Source: SCUN01 sp964343975 (GTDB taxonomy: Bacteria; Acidobacteriota; Vicinamibacteria; Vicinamibacterales; SCN-69-37). From it: a stretch of 14,848 bases of DNA. Under the pieces are notes generated by a model. That model worked only from the letters and a program-made list of their open reading frames with translations, had not been told where the DNA came from and ran no database searches. A program made the translations under genes and the position numbers. Shown piece by piece: positions 1 to 6,505 of this stretch. The stretch lies in the NCBI GenBank assembly GCA_964343975.1, contig CAYFLU010000081.1, forward strand, positions 1-14,848, written 5' to 3'. The stretch's first letter is position 1. Every line of letters begins with the position of its first letter.

Positions 1-6
1 GAGAGT

Positions 7-82
7 GGGCGGCTAGCTCAGCTGGGAGAGCGCTACGTTCGCATCGTAGAGGTCGCGAGTTCGAGCCTCGCGCCGTCCACCA
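7..82 (+). tRNA. tRNA-Ala (anticodon CGC)
   Basis: A complete cloverleaf can be folded by eye. The acceptor stem 7-13 pairs with 72-78, the D stem 16-19 with 28-31, the anticodon stem 33-37 with 45-49, and the T stem 55-59 with 67-71. The T loop is TTCGAGC. The anticodon loop (38-44) carries CGC at 40-42, which reads the Ala codon GCG. The third acceptor pair is G9-T76, the G3:U70 wobble that is the main identity element for alanyl-tRNA synthetase. The discriminator base is A79 and CCA (80-82) is encoded in the DNA. Only six bases lie upstream, so the promoter is outside the window. Confidence 0.97.
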
Positions 83-107
83 AACTTCCCAACAATCCAT
101 TTCTGGA

Positions 108-138
108 CCGTCCGAGGCGTCGAAGCGCCTCCGGACGG
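108..138. terminator. Strong hairpin between tRNA-Ala and the convergent small gene
   Basis: The arms CCGTCCGAGGCG (108-119) and CGCCTCCGGACGG (126-138) pair over 12 bp with one bulged base around the loop TCGAAG. The hairpin starts 26 nt after the tRNA and ends right before the stop codon of the minus-strand gene, so it could end transcription from both sides. There is no U-tract on either strand, so it is not a textbook intrinsic terminator. It may instead stabilise 3' ends. Confidence 0.5.
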
Positions 139-378
139 CTAGATCTGCTTGCCTTCCGACCGTTTCCGCTGCAGTTCCTCGATCAACCCGGCCAGCGCCA
201 TGGCCGCCGAGGCGTGCCCGAGGGTGACCTTCCGGTAGTGCTCGAGGTCGAGCGTCTCGACGGTCGTCCCCTCCGGGAGGGCGGCCACGCTCGGGGCCAC
301 CTCGGCAATGGCCGCCGAGGCCGCCACCGCACCGTTCCAGGCATTCTGCAGGGCCAAAACCGCGTTCTGTTCGCTCAT
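139..378 (-). CDS. Small hypothetical protein, 79 aa
   Basis: I do not recognise this protein. It is Ala-rich and acidic in its first two thirds and ends in a basic stretch (LQRKRSEGKQ). It has no membrane segment, signal peptide or Cys, and looks mostly helical. The ATG at 378 (MSEQNAV) is preferred; a TTG at 387 would add three residues (MAA). Neither has a good Shine-Dalgarno sequence. A TAGAAT box at 387-392 on the minus strand would place transcription start almost on the ATG. The gene diverges from lolA, 38 nt away, and converges on tRNA-Ala across the 108-138 hairpin. It could be spurious, but codon composition and a stop placed exactly at the hairpin favour a real gene. Confidence 0.55.
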   Translation of the reverse strand: MSEQNAVLALQNAWNGAVAASAAIAEVAPSVAALPEGTTVETLDLEHYRKVTLGHASAAMALAGLIEELQRKRSEGKQI

Positions 379-386
379 GGCAGCCA

Positions 387-392
387 ATTCTA
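387..392 (-). promoter_or_regulatory. Possible -10 box (TAGAAT) of the small gene
   Basis: On the minus strand TAGAAT matches five of six bases of the -10 consensus and ends 8 nt before the ATG at 378. A weak -35-like TTACCG lies 17 nt upstream (410-415). The spacing suggests a leaderless or nearly leaderless mRNA, as proposed for nagZ and the GHMP kinase. This rests on sequence only. Confidence 0.3.
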
Positions 393-416
393 TCGCTCGG
401 CGGGTCTAACGGTAAG

Positions 417-1070
417 ATGGCGAGACCGATGCGACTGCTGATCGTGGCGCTGGCCGTGAGCCTGTCTGCGGTGCTGGGGGCGGCGCCCCAGGCCGAGCGG
501 ACGCCTGCCCAGATTGCGGACCTGATCCAGCGGCACTACGAAGGCGTGACGAGCTTCACGGCCGACTTCACCCACACATTCCGGGGTGGGGTCCTCCCGC
601 AGGTCACGACCGAGCGCGGGACAGTGAAGATCCGAAAGCCGGGCCGGATGCGTTGGACCTACGCCGAGCCCAACTTCAAGGAATTCGTCGCCGACGGCAA
701 GCTGCTCTACTCGTACGTCAAGGCGGATCGGGTCTGCTATCTGTCCGACATCCCCTCGGAAGACCGCGCCTCGACGGCGGCGCTCTTTCTGGCCGGCAAA
801 GGCAATCTCACACGCGACTTCCGCGCGTCGGCGGCCCCAGCCGCCCCAGGCGAGCTGCGGGTCACGTTGACCCCGGTCACGCCGCAGCCGGAGTTCGCCA
901 AGCTTGTGATGGGCGTCGATAGCCGAACGCTGGCTTTCATGTCGATGGAGACGATCGACAACGACGGCGGCGTCTCCGCATTCCGCTTCACGAACCTGAA
1001 GGAAAATGCCGCGCTCGCCGATCGCGAGTTCGCGTTCACTCCCCCGAAAGGCGTCGATGTCATTCGCTAA
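417..1070 (+). CDS. lolA: Outer-membrane lipoprotein carrier protein LolA
   Basis: LolA is the periplasmic chaperone that takes lipoproteins from the LolCDE transporter in the inner membrane to the outer membrane. The 217-aa product starts with a signal peptide (basic MARPMR, hydrophobic residues 7-20, likely cut near VLGA-AP at 22). The mature part shows the family pattern: QADF-like 'TSFTADFTHTF' at 46-55, then 'GTVKIRKPGRMRWTY' (68-82) and 'FVADGKLLYSYV' (90-101), the strands of the open beta-barrel. Length is normal for the family. An ATG 12 nt downstream (residue 5) is an alternative start. The stop overlaps the next gene by 14 nt, so the two are translationally coupled. No LolB is visible. 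The partner gene encodes a predicted lipoprotein, a plausible LolA client. Confidence 0.88.
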   Translation: MARPMRLLIVALAVSLSAVLGAAPQAERTPAQIADLIQRHYEGVTSFTADFTHTFRGGVLPQVTTERGTVKIRKPGRMRWTYAEPNFKEFVADGKLLYSYVKADRVCYLSDIPSEDRASTAALFLAGKGNLTRDFRASAAPAAPGELRVTLTPVTPQPEFAKLVMGVDSRTLAFMSMETIDNDGGVSAFRFTNLKENAALADREFAFTPPKGVDVIR

Positions 1071-2847
1071 CCTGCGCGCTGCCCTGTTGTTCGGTGTTGC
1101 CGCCGCGAGCCTCTCCGCGGCGTGCGCGACGGCGAACGCCCCGATGCACCTGGCCCAGCAGGCCGAGAGTCTGCGCGACTACGACGTCGCCGTCGCCAAC
1201 TACACGAAGGTGCTCCGCGCCGAACCCGGCAACCGCGATGCGCAGGCGGGACTCGAGCGCGCGCGCCTGCGCGGCAGCGAGGCCCACTATCAGCGCGGCC
1301 AGCGTTTCGCCGCCGCCGGGCGCTTCGACGACGCCGTGATCGAACTGCAGCTGGCCTCGGAGCTCACCCCGGGCAACAGCGACGTCGACAAGGCCCTGCG
1401 CTCGGCGCGGCTGGCGCTCCGTAACAAGCTCGCCGTGAACGAGAACGGCCAGACGTCTCTTGAAGCGGTTCTCGCGCGCACACGCGCCGCGGTGCCGGCG
1501 AGCCTCAACGTGCCGGAGACGAAGCTCCCGGCATCGATCACGCTCAGCCGCGACGCCACGAGCCGTCAGGCGTACCAGATCATCGCCAACATCGCGAATC
1601 TGAACCTGATCTTCGATCAGGCCTTCCGCGACGTGCCCTCACCGATCAGCATCAAGAATCTCACCGTGAAAGAGGCGCTCGACGCGGTCGCCCAGGCCAC
1701 GGGTACGTTCTACAAGGTCAGCGCCCCCGGAACGATCACGGTGATCCCCGACACGGCGTCCAAGCGTCGCGAGTATCAGGAAGAAGCCATCCAGACCTTC
1801 TATGTCGGCAACGCCGACATCAAGGAAACCATCGACATGCTCCGCGTGGTGGCGGACGCGCGCGCAATCTCGCCCGTGACGGGCACCAGTTCCATTGCGA
1901 TTCGCGACACGCCCGAGCGCCTCTACGCCGTCGCCCGCCTGTTGAATGCGATCGACAAGGCACGCCCCGAGGTGGTCGTCGACGTGGAGATCCTCGAAGT
2001 CGACCGCGCCCGGTTGAAGGAATACGGTCTGCAGGTCGCGACACCGGGCTCGAGCGGTGTGGCCCCCGGCGTGGACATCAACACCAGCAATCTCACGTTG
2101 CAGAGCCTAAAGAACCTGACGGCCGCCGACGCGCTGGTGAGCGGATTCCCGTCGCTCTACTATCGTTTGCTCAAGACGGACGCGAGCACGCGCACGTTGG
2201 CCAATCCACACCTGCGATCCTTGGAAGGCGTCGCGGCCACCGCGAAGTTCGGCGAACGCGTGCCCGTGCCCACGGTGACGTTCTCGCCGATCGCCTCGGG
2301 CGGCGTGGGCCAGCAGCCGATCACGTCCTACGCGTACGAGCCGATCGGCGTGAACATCGACATCACGCCGCGTACGCACCCGAACGATGACGTGACCTTG
2401 AATGTGAAGCTCGAGCTCAGCGCGGTCGCGGGGACGGGCTACAACAACCTGCCGACCTTCGCGAACCGTCAGATTACGACGCAGATCCGTCTGAAAGACG
2501 GCGAGACGAACATCCTGGCGGGCCTGATCCGCGATGACGAGCGCACCTCACTCGAGGGCATCCCTGGCCTCAGCGACATTCCGGTGATCGGCCGCTTCTT
2601 CGCCAAGAACCACACGGAGCGCCAGCAGACCGATATCGTCCTCACGCTCACGCCGCATATCGTCCGCGTGCTCGATTTGAAGGACGCGGATTTGAGTCCG
2701 TTGAAAGTGGCGCGTGAGGCGCCGGCCGCGGGCATCTCGATGCCGCCGAGCGACCTCCCGGCCCAGGGCGACCCGACCAAGCCGGCTGCGGACGATCCGT
2801 CCAAGCCGAAGATCGGCTTGCCGCCGTCACCGATCATCATCAAATAG
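1057..2847 (+). CDS. Predicted lipoprotein secretin with N-terminal TPRs (GspD/PilQ family)
   Basis: This is a 596-aa outer-membrane secretin, the gated ring channel of type II secretion and type IV pilus machines. The ATG at 1057 is chosen because GAAAGG (1046-1051) sits 5 nt upstream; the frame stays open earlier. Order of parts: signal peptide 1-22 ending LSAA-C23, a permissive lipobox; TPR-like helices about 31-125; a secretin N-domain about 155-232; a second N-domain about 243-302; and the secretin core about 303-537. Core hallmarks are 'VEILEVDRARLKEYGLQ' (310-326), 'LANPHLRSLEG' (381-391) and 'LAGLIRDDERTSLEGIPGLSDIP' region (488-509), ending 'TDIVLTLTPHIVR'. A Pro/Lys-rich tail (555-596) follows. 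No other secretion or pilus gene is near, so which machine it serves is unknown. Confidence 0.88.
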   Translation: MSFANLRAALLFGVAAASLSAACATANAPMHLAQQAESLRDYDVAVANYTKVLRAEPGNRDAQAGLERARLRGSEAHYQRGQRFAAAGRFDDAVIELQLASELTPGNSDVDKALRSARLALRNKLAVNENGQTSLEAVLARTRAAVPASLNVPETKLPASITLSRDATSRQAYQIIANIANLNLIFDQAFRDVPSPISIKNLTVKEALDAVAQATGTFYKVSAPGTITVIPDTASKRREYQEEAIQTFYVGNADIKETIDMLRVVADARAISPVTGTSSIAIRDTPERLYAVARLLNAIDKARPEVVVDVEILEVDRARLKEYGLQVATPGSSGVAPGVDINTSNLTLQSLKNLTAADALVSGFPSLYYRLLKTDASTRTLANPHLRSLEGVAATAKFGERVPVPTVTFSPIASGGVGQQPITSYAYEPIGVNIDITPRTHPNDDVTLNVKLELSAVAGTGYNNLPTFANRQITTQIRLKDGETNILAGLIRDDERTSLEGIPGLSDIPVIGRFFAKNHTERQQTDIVLTLTPHIVRVLDLKDADLSPLKVAREAPAAGISMPPSDLPAQGDPTKPAADDPSKPKIGLPPSPIIIK

Positions 2848-2885
2848 CGCGACGTCCGTCGCGAAATAGTGCGACTTCCGTCGCG
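2842..2885. repeat. Tandem 22-bp repeat, each copy holding a hairpin, between convergent genes
   Basis: Positions 2842-2863 and 2864-2885 are direct repeats identical at 20 of 22 bases (differences at unit positions 7 and 13). Each unit begins AAATAG. In the first unit this is the last Lys codon and stop of the secretin gene. The second unit runs up to the stop codon of murA at 2886-2888. Each unit holds a small hairpin: CGCGAC-GTCC-GTCGCG (2848-2863) and GCGAC-TTCC-GTCGC (2871-2884). It fills the whole intergenic space. Confidence 0.85.
2848..2884. terminator. Probable bidirectional terminator: double hairpin
   Basis: Two tetraloop hairpins in series (stems of 6 and 5 bp) lie between the secretin stop and the convergent murA stop. 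They are symmetric enough to fold in RNA from either strand. No U-run follows on either side, so Rho-dependent ending or simple 3'-end protection is as likely as intrinsic termination. Confidence 0.45.
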
Positions 2886-4160
2886 CTAGCGTGCCGGCGG
2901 ATACTCCACGCGTTCGACGTCGGCGCCGAGCGCGGTGAGTCGCTCGACCAGATCCGCGTAGCCGCGTTCGACCGTTTCAATCTCGAGCACACGGCTCTGC
3001 CCTTCCGCGGCCAAGGCGGCGGCCACGAGTGCCATGCCGGAGCGGATATCCCGGCTGTCGAGCGTGCGTCCGCGGAGCGCCGTTTTGCCCGTGATGATGA
3101 TGCGATGCGGGTCGCACAGGAACAGGTCCGCGTGCATGGCGCTCAGCTGCTCGAGCGCGAAGAGCCGCAGCTCATACATCCAGTCGTGCACGAGCGTCTT
3201 GCCATGGGCCTGCGTGCCGAGCACGGTCACCAGGCTCACGATGTCGCTCGGAAATCCCGGCCAGAGATTTGTCGTGAGCCGTCGCACCGCGTGGAGCTCC
3301 GACGGGCGCACCGCGAATCGGCCGTCGCTCAGGTCGAAATCGAGACCCATGGCGTCGAGCACGGCCGTGATCGGCTCCATATCAACAGCCAGCGCACCAC
3401 GCACTTCCACGTCGCCGCCCGTGACCGCCGCCGCTACTGCCCAACTCGCCGCCTCAATGTAGTCGCCGCGGAGCGTGTGCGTGGCCCCGCGCAACACCTT
3501 CGGCGGATCCAGCGTGAGCGTGGAGGTGCCGATCCCCTGAATCTCGACGCCCATCGCAGCGAGCAGTTCACAGAGCTCGACGACGTGCGGTTCGCAGGCG
3601 GCGTGACGGATCTGGGTGCGGCCTGATGCACACGCCGCCGCCAGGAGCGCGGTCTCCGTACCGGTGACGGACGCTTCGAGCAAATACATCGACGCGCCGC
3701 GCAGGCCGTCCCGGGCTTCCAGAAAGTGGCCGGCGTCGCTGGCCGTCACGGTGGCGCCGAGCGCGCAGAGGGCCTGCAGGTGCGTCGTGATCGTGCGCCG
3801 CGCCGCGAAGTCGCCTCCCGGAGGCGCCAAGCGCGCGCGACGCGTCCGCCCGAGCAGCGGCCCCAGCAGGAGCACCGAGCCACGCAGCTTGCCGACCAGC
3901 GCCGGATCCGGCTCCTCGGTCGTGAGCCCCGCGCAGGTGATCCTGAGCGTCGAGGTCCCGTCGCCCTCCACGGTGGCGCCGAGGCTGCGCAGCAGGCGGA
4001 TCATGACCGCGACATCGCGAATGCGTGGGACGTTGCGCAGTTCGCAGGTCTCATCGGTGAGCAAGCAGGCCGCCAGGAGCGGCAGCGCGGCGTTCTTGTT
4101 GCCTTCCACGTCGACGCGCCCCGACAACCGGCGGCCGCCACGAATCACCAGATCAGCCAT
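2886..4160 (-). CDS. murA: UDP-N-acetylglucosamine 1-carboxyvinyltransferase MurA, Asp-type
   Basis: MurA moves enolpyruvate from PEP to UDP-GlcNAc, the first committed cytoplasmic step of peptidoglycan synthesis. The 424-aa length is normal. Visible active-site residues, against E. coli numbering: K22 in 'GNKNAALPLL' (K22), R93 (R91), R122 (R120), D306 in 'PGFPSD' (D305), R373 (R371) and R399 in 'VERGY' (R397). The reactive Cys115 of E. coli is replaced by D117 in 'PPGGDFAARR'. This change is known from mycobacterial and chlamydial MurA and makes the enzyme insensitive to fosfomycin. The ATG lies one base after the murB stop, with GGGGAG (4168-4173) 7 nt upstream. It is the last gene of the operon and ends at the tandem-hairpin repeat. 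A second murA elsewhere cannot be excluded. Confidence 0.93.
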   Translation of the reverse strand: MADLVIRGGRRLSGRVDVEGNKNAALPLLAACLLTDETCELRNVPRIRDVAVMIRLLRSLGATVEGDGTSTLRITCAGLTTEEPDPALVGKLRGSVLLLGPLLGRTRRARLAPPGGDFAARRTITTHLQALCALGATVTASDAGHFLEARDGLRGASMYLLEASVTGTETALLAAACASGRTQIRHAACEPHVVELCELLAAMGVEIQGIGTSTLTLDPPKVLRGATHTLRGDYIEAASWAVAAAVTGGDVEVRGALAVDMEPITAVLDAMGLDFDLSDGRFAVRPSELHAVRRLTTNLWPGFPSDIVSLVTVLGTQAHGKTLVHDWMYELRLFALEQLSAMHADLFLCDPHRIIITGKTALRGRTLDSRDIRSGMALVAAALAAEGQSRVLEIETVERGYADLVERLTALGADVERVEYPPAR

Positions 4161-4161
4161 G

Positions 4162-5103
4162 TCACCACTCCCCGATCGTCACAATTTCATCCCGCAATTC
4201 GACACCGAATCGCTCGCGCACCGTGCGTCGCGCGAGCTCGATCAACGCGCGCAGATCGCGCGCGCTGGCTCGGCCTTCATTGACAAAGAAGTTCGCATGG
4301 ACCGGCGAAATCAGCGCGCCGCCGATCCGGTGTCCCTTCAGCCCGGCCCGATCGATCAGGGCGCCCGCCGACCACGGGATGCCGTCAGGGACGTGATCGC
4401 GCGCGGGATCCGGATTCTGGAACACACACCCCGCGCTCGGCACGTCCAGCGGTTGCGTTCGCTTGCGATGCGCCAGTGACGCGCGCGCCGTGGCGCGCAG
4501 CGCCTCCGGCTCACCGGCCGTCACCTGAAACTCGGCCCAGAGCAAGAGTTCGCCACTCGTCTGCAGCCGACTCCGGTCATAGCCGAAAGCCATCTCGTCG
4601 CGGCCGAGTTCGCGCACACCCCCGTTGCGCGTGACGACGCACACGCGACTCACCAGATCTCCGATGTTTCGGCCGGCATAGTGCGCATTGCCATAGATCG
4701 CGCCGCCCACGGTACCCGGCGTGCCGGCCCACGCTTCGAGTGACGCGCACCCGCGCCCGATCGTCCACCGCACCAAGCCGTTCATCGTCACACCGGCGCC
4801 GGCGCGCACGACGCCTGCCGACGGCTGCGAGAGGTCGGTGAGACGCACGCGGACGACGAGACCGCGCACACCGGCATCCGCGACCAGCACGTTGGATCCG
4901 CCGCCCAGCACGGTGACGGGGAGCGACGCGGACGACGCCAGTGCGAGCACGCGGCAGAGGACCTCGGCGTCGCGCACGTCGACGAGGCAATCCGCCGCGC
5001 CCCCAACGCGAAACGTGGTGAAGTCGGCGAGTGAGGCGTTCGTGCGCACGGCCGCCGCTCCGACCATCTGCCTCAGCGCGTCGACGAGGGCGGGGTCGAG
5101 CAT
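4162..5103 (-). CDS. murB: UDP-N-acetylmuramate dehydrogenase MurB (UDP-N-acetylenolpyruvoylglucosamine reductase)
   Basis: MurB reduces the MurA product to UDP-MurNAc using NADPH and bound FAD. The 313-aa protein has the FAD-binding motifs 'TTFRVGGAADCLV' (29-41) and 'VTVLGGGSNVLVAD' (63-76), then 'WAGTPGTVGGAIYGNA' (125-140). The substrate domain contains 'PSAGCVFQNP' (222-231), 'HANFFVNEG' (269-277) and the C-terminal 'RDEIVTIGEW' with the likely catalytic Glu306. The residue matching the proton-donor Ser229 of E. coli is Cys226. Domain size fits the shorter type II MurB. It starts one base after the mpl stop (TGA-C-ATG) without a clear Shine-Dalgarno sequence, so it is probably translated by coupling. 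It directly precedes murA, the enzyme one step earlier. Confidence 0.94.
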   Translation of the reverse strand: MLDPALVDALRQMVGAAAVRTNASLADFTTFRVGGAADCLVDVRDAEVLCRVLALASSASLPVTVLGGGSNVLVADAGVRGLVVRVRLTDLSQPSAGVVRAGAGVTMNGLVRWTIGRGCASLEAWAGTPGTVGGAIYGNAHYAGRNIGDLVSRVCVVTRNGGVRELGRDEMAFGYDRSRLQTSGELLLWAEFQVTAGEPEALRATARASLAHRKRTQPLDVPSAGCVFQNPDPARDHVPDGIPWSAGALIDRAGLKGHRIGGALISPVHANFFVNEGRASARDLRALIELARRTVRERFGVELRDEIVTIGEW

Positions 5104-5104
5104 G

Positions 5105-6505
5105 TCAGCGGCGCAGCGCGAGCAAGAGCCTGTCGTGGATGCCGTCGAAGCCGCCGTTGGACATCACGAGAATGACGTCGCCATCACGAGCTTCAGAGGC
5201 GACGGCGGCAACGATGGCGTCGGTCGTGGGCAATGTGCGAGCATGCCGCCCGCGCGCGTTCACATCACGCACGATCTCGTCGACACTGAGCCGCTCGGCC
5301 TCTGGCAGCGTGGCGCGAAAGACCGCCGCCAGCACCACTTCATCGGCGCAAGAGTCCACGAACGCATCCGCGAAGTCCTGTTGGAAGACTTTCCGGCAGG
5401 ACGTCGCCGAGCGCGGCTCGAAGATCGCCCACACGCGTCGCGACGGATCCGCGGACTTCACCGCCCGGATGGTTTCCAGAATCGCGGTCGGATGGTGCGC
5501 GAAGTCGTCGTACACCGCGACGCCACGTTCGACGCCTCTCAACTCGAGACGCCGCTTTACCCCCCTGAACTGCGCCAGGCCATCACGCATCGCCGCCACG
5601 TCGAGGCCGGCGGCATGCCCGACGGCCATGGCCGCCAGCGCGTTGCGCACATTGTGTTCGCCGAACAGCGGCACCGCCACGTGCCCCATCGCCTCACCGC
5701 GATGGGTGAGATGGAAGGTGGTCCCTGTGGCGGCCGAACGGATCTCGGTGGCCTGCCAGTCGGCCCCCTCCGCCATGCCGAACGTCTCGACCGGACAGCG
5801 TGCTTGTTGCGCAAACCGCATCGCTTCCGGGCTGTCCGCCCCGATGATCAGGCGCCCGGTCCGCGGCACGAGATTCACCAGCCGGCGAAACGCGACGCGC
5901 AACGACTCCATGTCGGGATAGATATCCGCGTGGTCGTATTCGAGGTTGCCGATCACGGCAATGTCGGGCAGGTACTTCAGGAACTTCGCGGTCTTGTCGA
6001 AGAACGCGCTGTCGTACTCGTCGCCCTCGATCACGAAGTCTCGCCCGTGTCCGAGCCGGTAGCTGCCGTCGAAATTGAGCGCGATCCCGCCGACGAGCAC
6101 GCTCGGGTCGAGCCCACCCGCCGTCAACACCCACGCCGTGAGCGACGTGGTGGTCGTCTTGCCATGGGTGCCGGCGACAACGACGGAGCGGGCGTTCCAG
6201 AGAAAGTGCTCCCGAATCGCTTCCGGCAGCGAGACATAGCGCATCTTGCGGTCGAGTACCGCTTCGAGCTCCGGATTGCCGCGAGAGATGGCATTGCCGA
6301 CAACGACGAGTTCGATGTCGCCCGTGATCTGCGACTCGCGATAGCCGTCGAACACGCGAATCGACTCCCGCGCGAGGAAGTCACTCATCGGCGGGTAGAC
6401 GTTCTGATCGGAGCCCTGCACGTCGTAGCCGCGCTGCTTGAGCATGGCCGCGAGCGTGGCCATCGCGGTGCCGCAAATCCCAATGAAATGAATGCGCTTA
6501 CTCAC
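5105..6505 (-). CDS. mpl: UDP-N-acetylmuramate:L-Ala-gamma-D-Glu-meso-DAP ligase Mpl
   Basis: Mpl ligates recycled tripeptide to UDP-MurNAc using ATP, bypassing MurC, MurD and MurE. The 466-aa protein is a Mur ligase: N-domain 'HFIGICGTAMATLA' (6-19), ATP loop 'AGTHGKTTTT' (111-120), 'NLEYDHADIY' (187-196), 'GEHNVRNAL' (282-290). Mpl rather than MurC is indicated by 'GSDQNVYPPMS' (31-41), 'GNAISRGNPELEAVL' (70-84), 'YDDFAHHPTAI' (332-342) and 'ILVMSNGGFDGIH' (445-457), which follow E. coli Mpl closely. The GTG at 6505 is chosen: GAGGAGG (6515-6521) lies 9 nt upstream and the product then begins MSKRIHFIG. It overlaps ldcA by 8 nt. The position between ldcA, which makes the tripeptide, and murB, which makes the UDP-MurNAc acceptor, fits the role. 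Confidence 0.93.
   Translation of the reverse strand: MSKRIHFIGICGTAMATLAAMLKQRGYDVQGSDQNVYPPMSDFLARESIRVFDGYRESQITGDIELVVVGNAISRGNPELEAVLDRKMRYVSLPEAIREHFLWNARSVVVAGTHGKTTTTSLTAWVLTAGGLDPSVLVGGIALNFDGSYRLGHGRDFVIEGDEYDSAFFDKTAKFLKYLPDIAVIGNLEYDHADIYPDMESLRVAFRRLVNLVPRTGRLIIGADSPEAMRFAQQARCPVETFGMAEGADWQATEIRSAATGTTFHLTHRGEAMGHVAVPLFGEHNVRNALAAMAVGHAAGLDVAAMRDGLAQFRGVKRRLELRGVERGVAVYDDFAHHPTAILETIRAVKSADPSRRVWAIFEPRSATSCRKVFQQDFADAFVDSCADEVVLAAVFRATLPEAERLSVDEIVRDVNARGRHARTLPTTDAIVAAVASEARDGDVILVMSNGGFDGIHDRLLLALRR

Noticed and set aside
1006..1056. Upstream extension of the secretin frame (17 residues, starting MPRSPIASS)
   Set aside because: It would lie inside lolA and precede the signal peptide; ATG 1057 has a Shine-Dalgarno sequence and gives a proper lipoprotein signal.
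3616..4479. 287-aa plus-strand frame across murA and murB
   Set aside because: Spans the ends of two real genes on the other strand and is Ser/Arg-rich noise.
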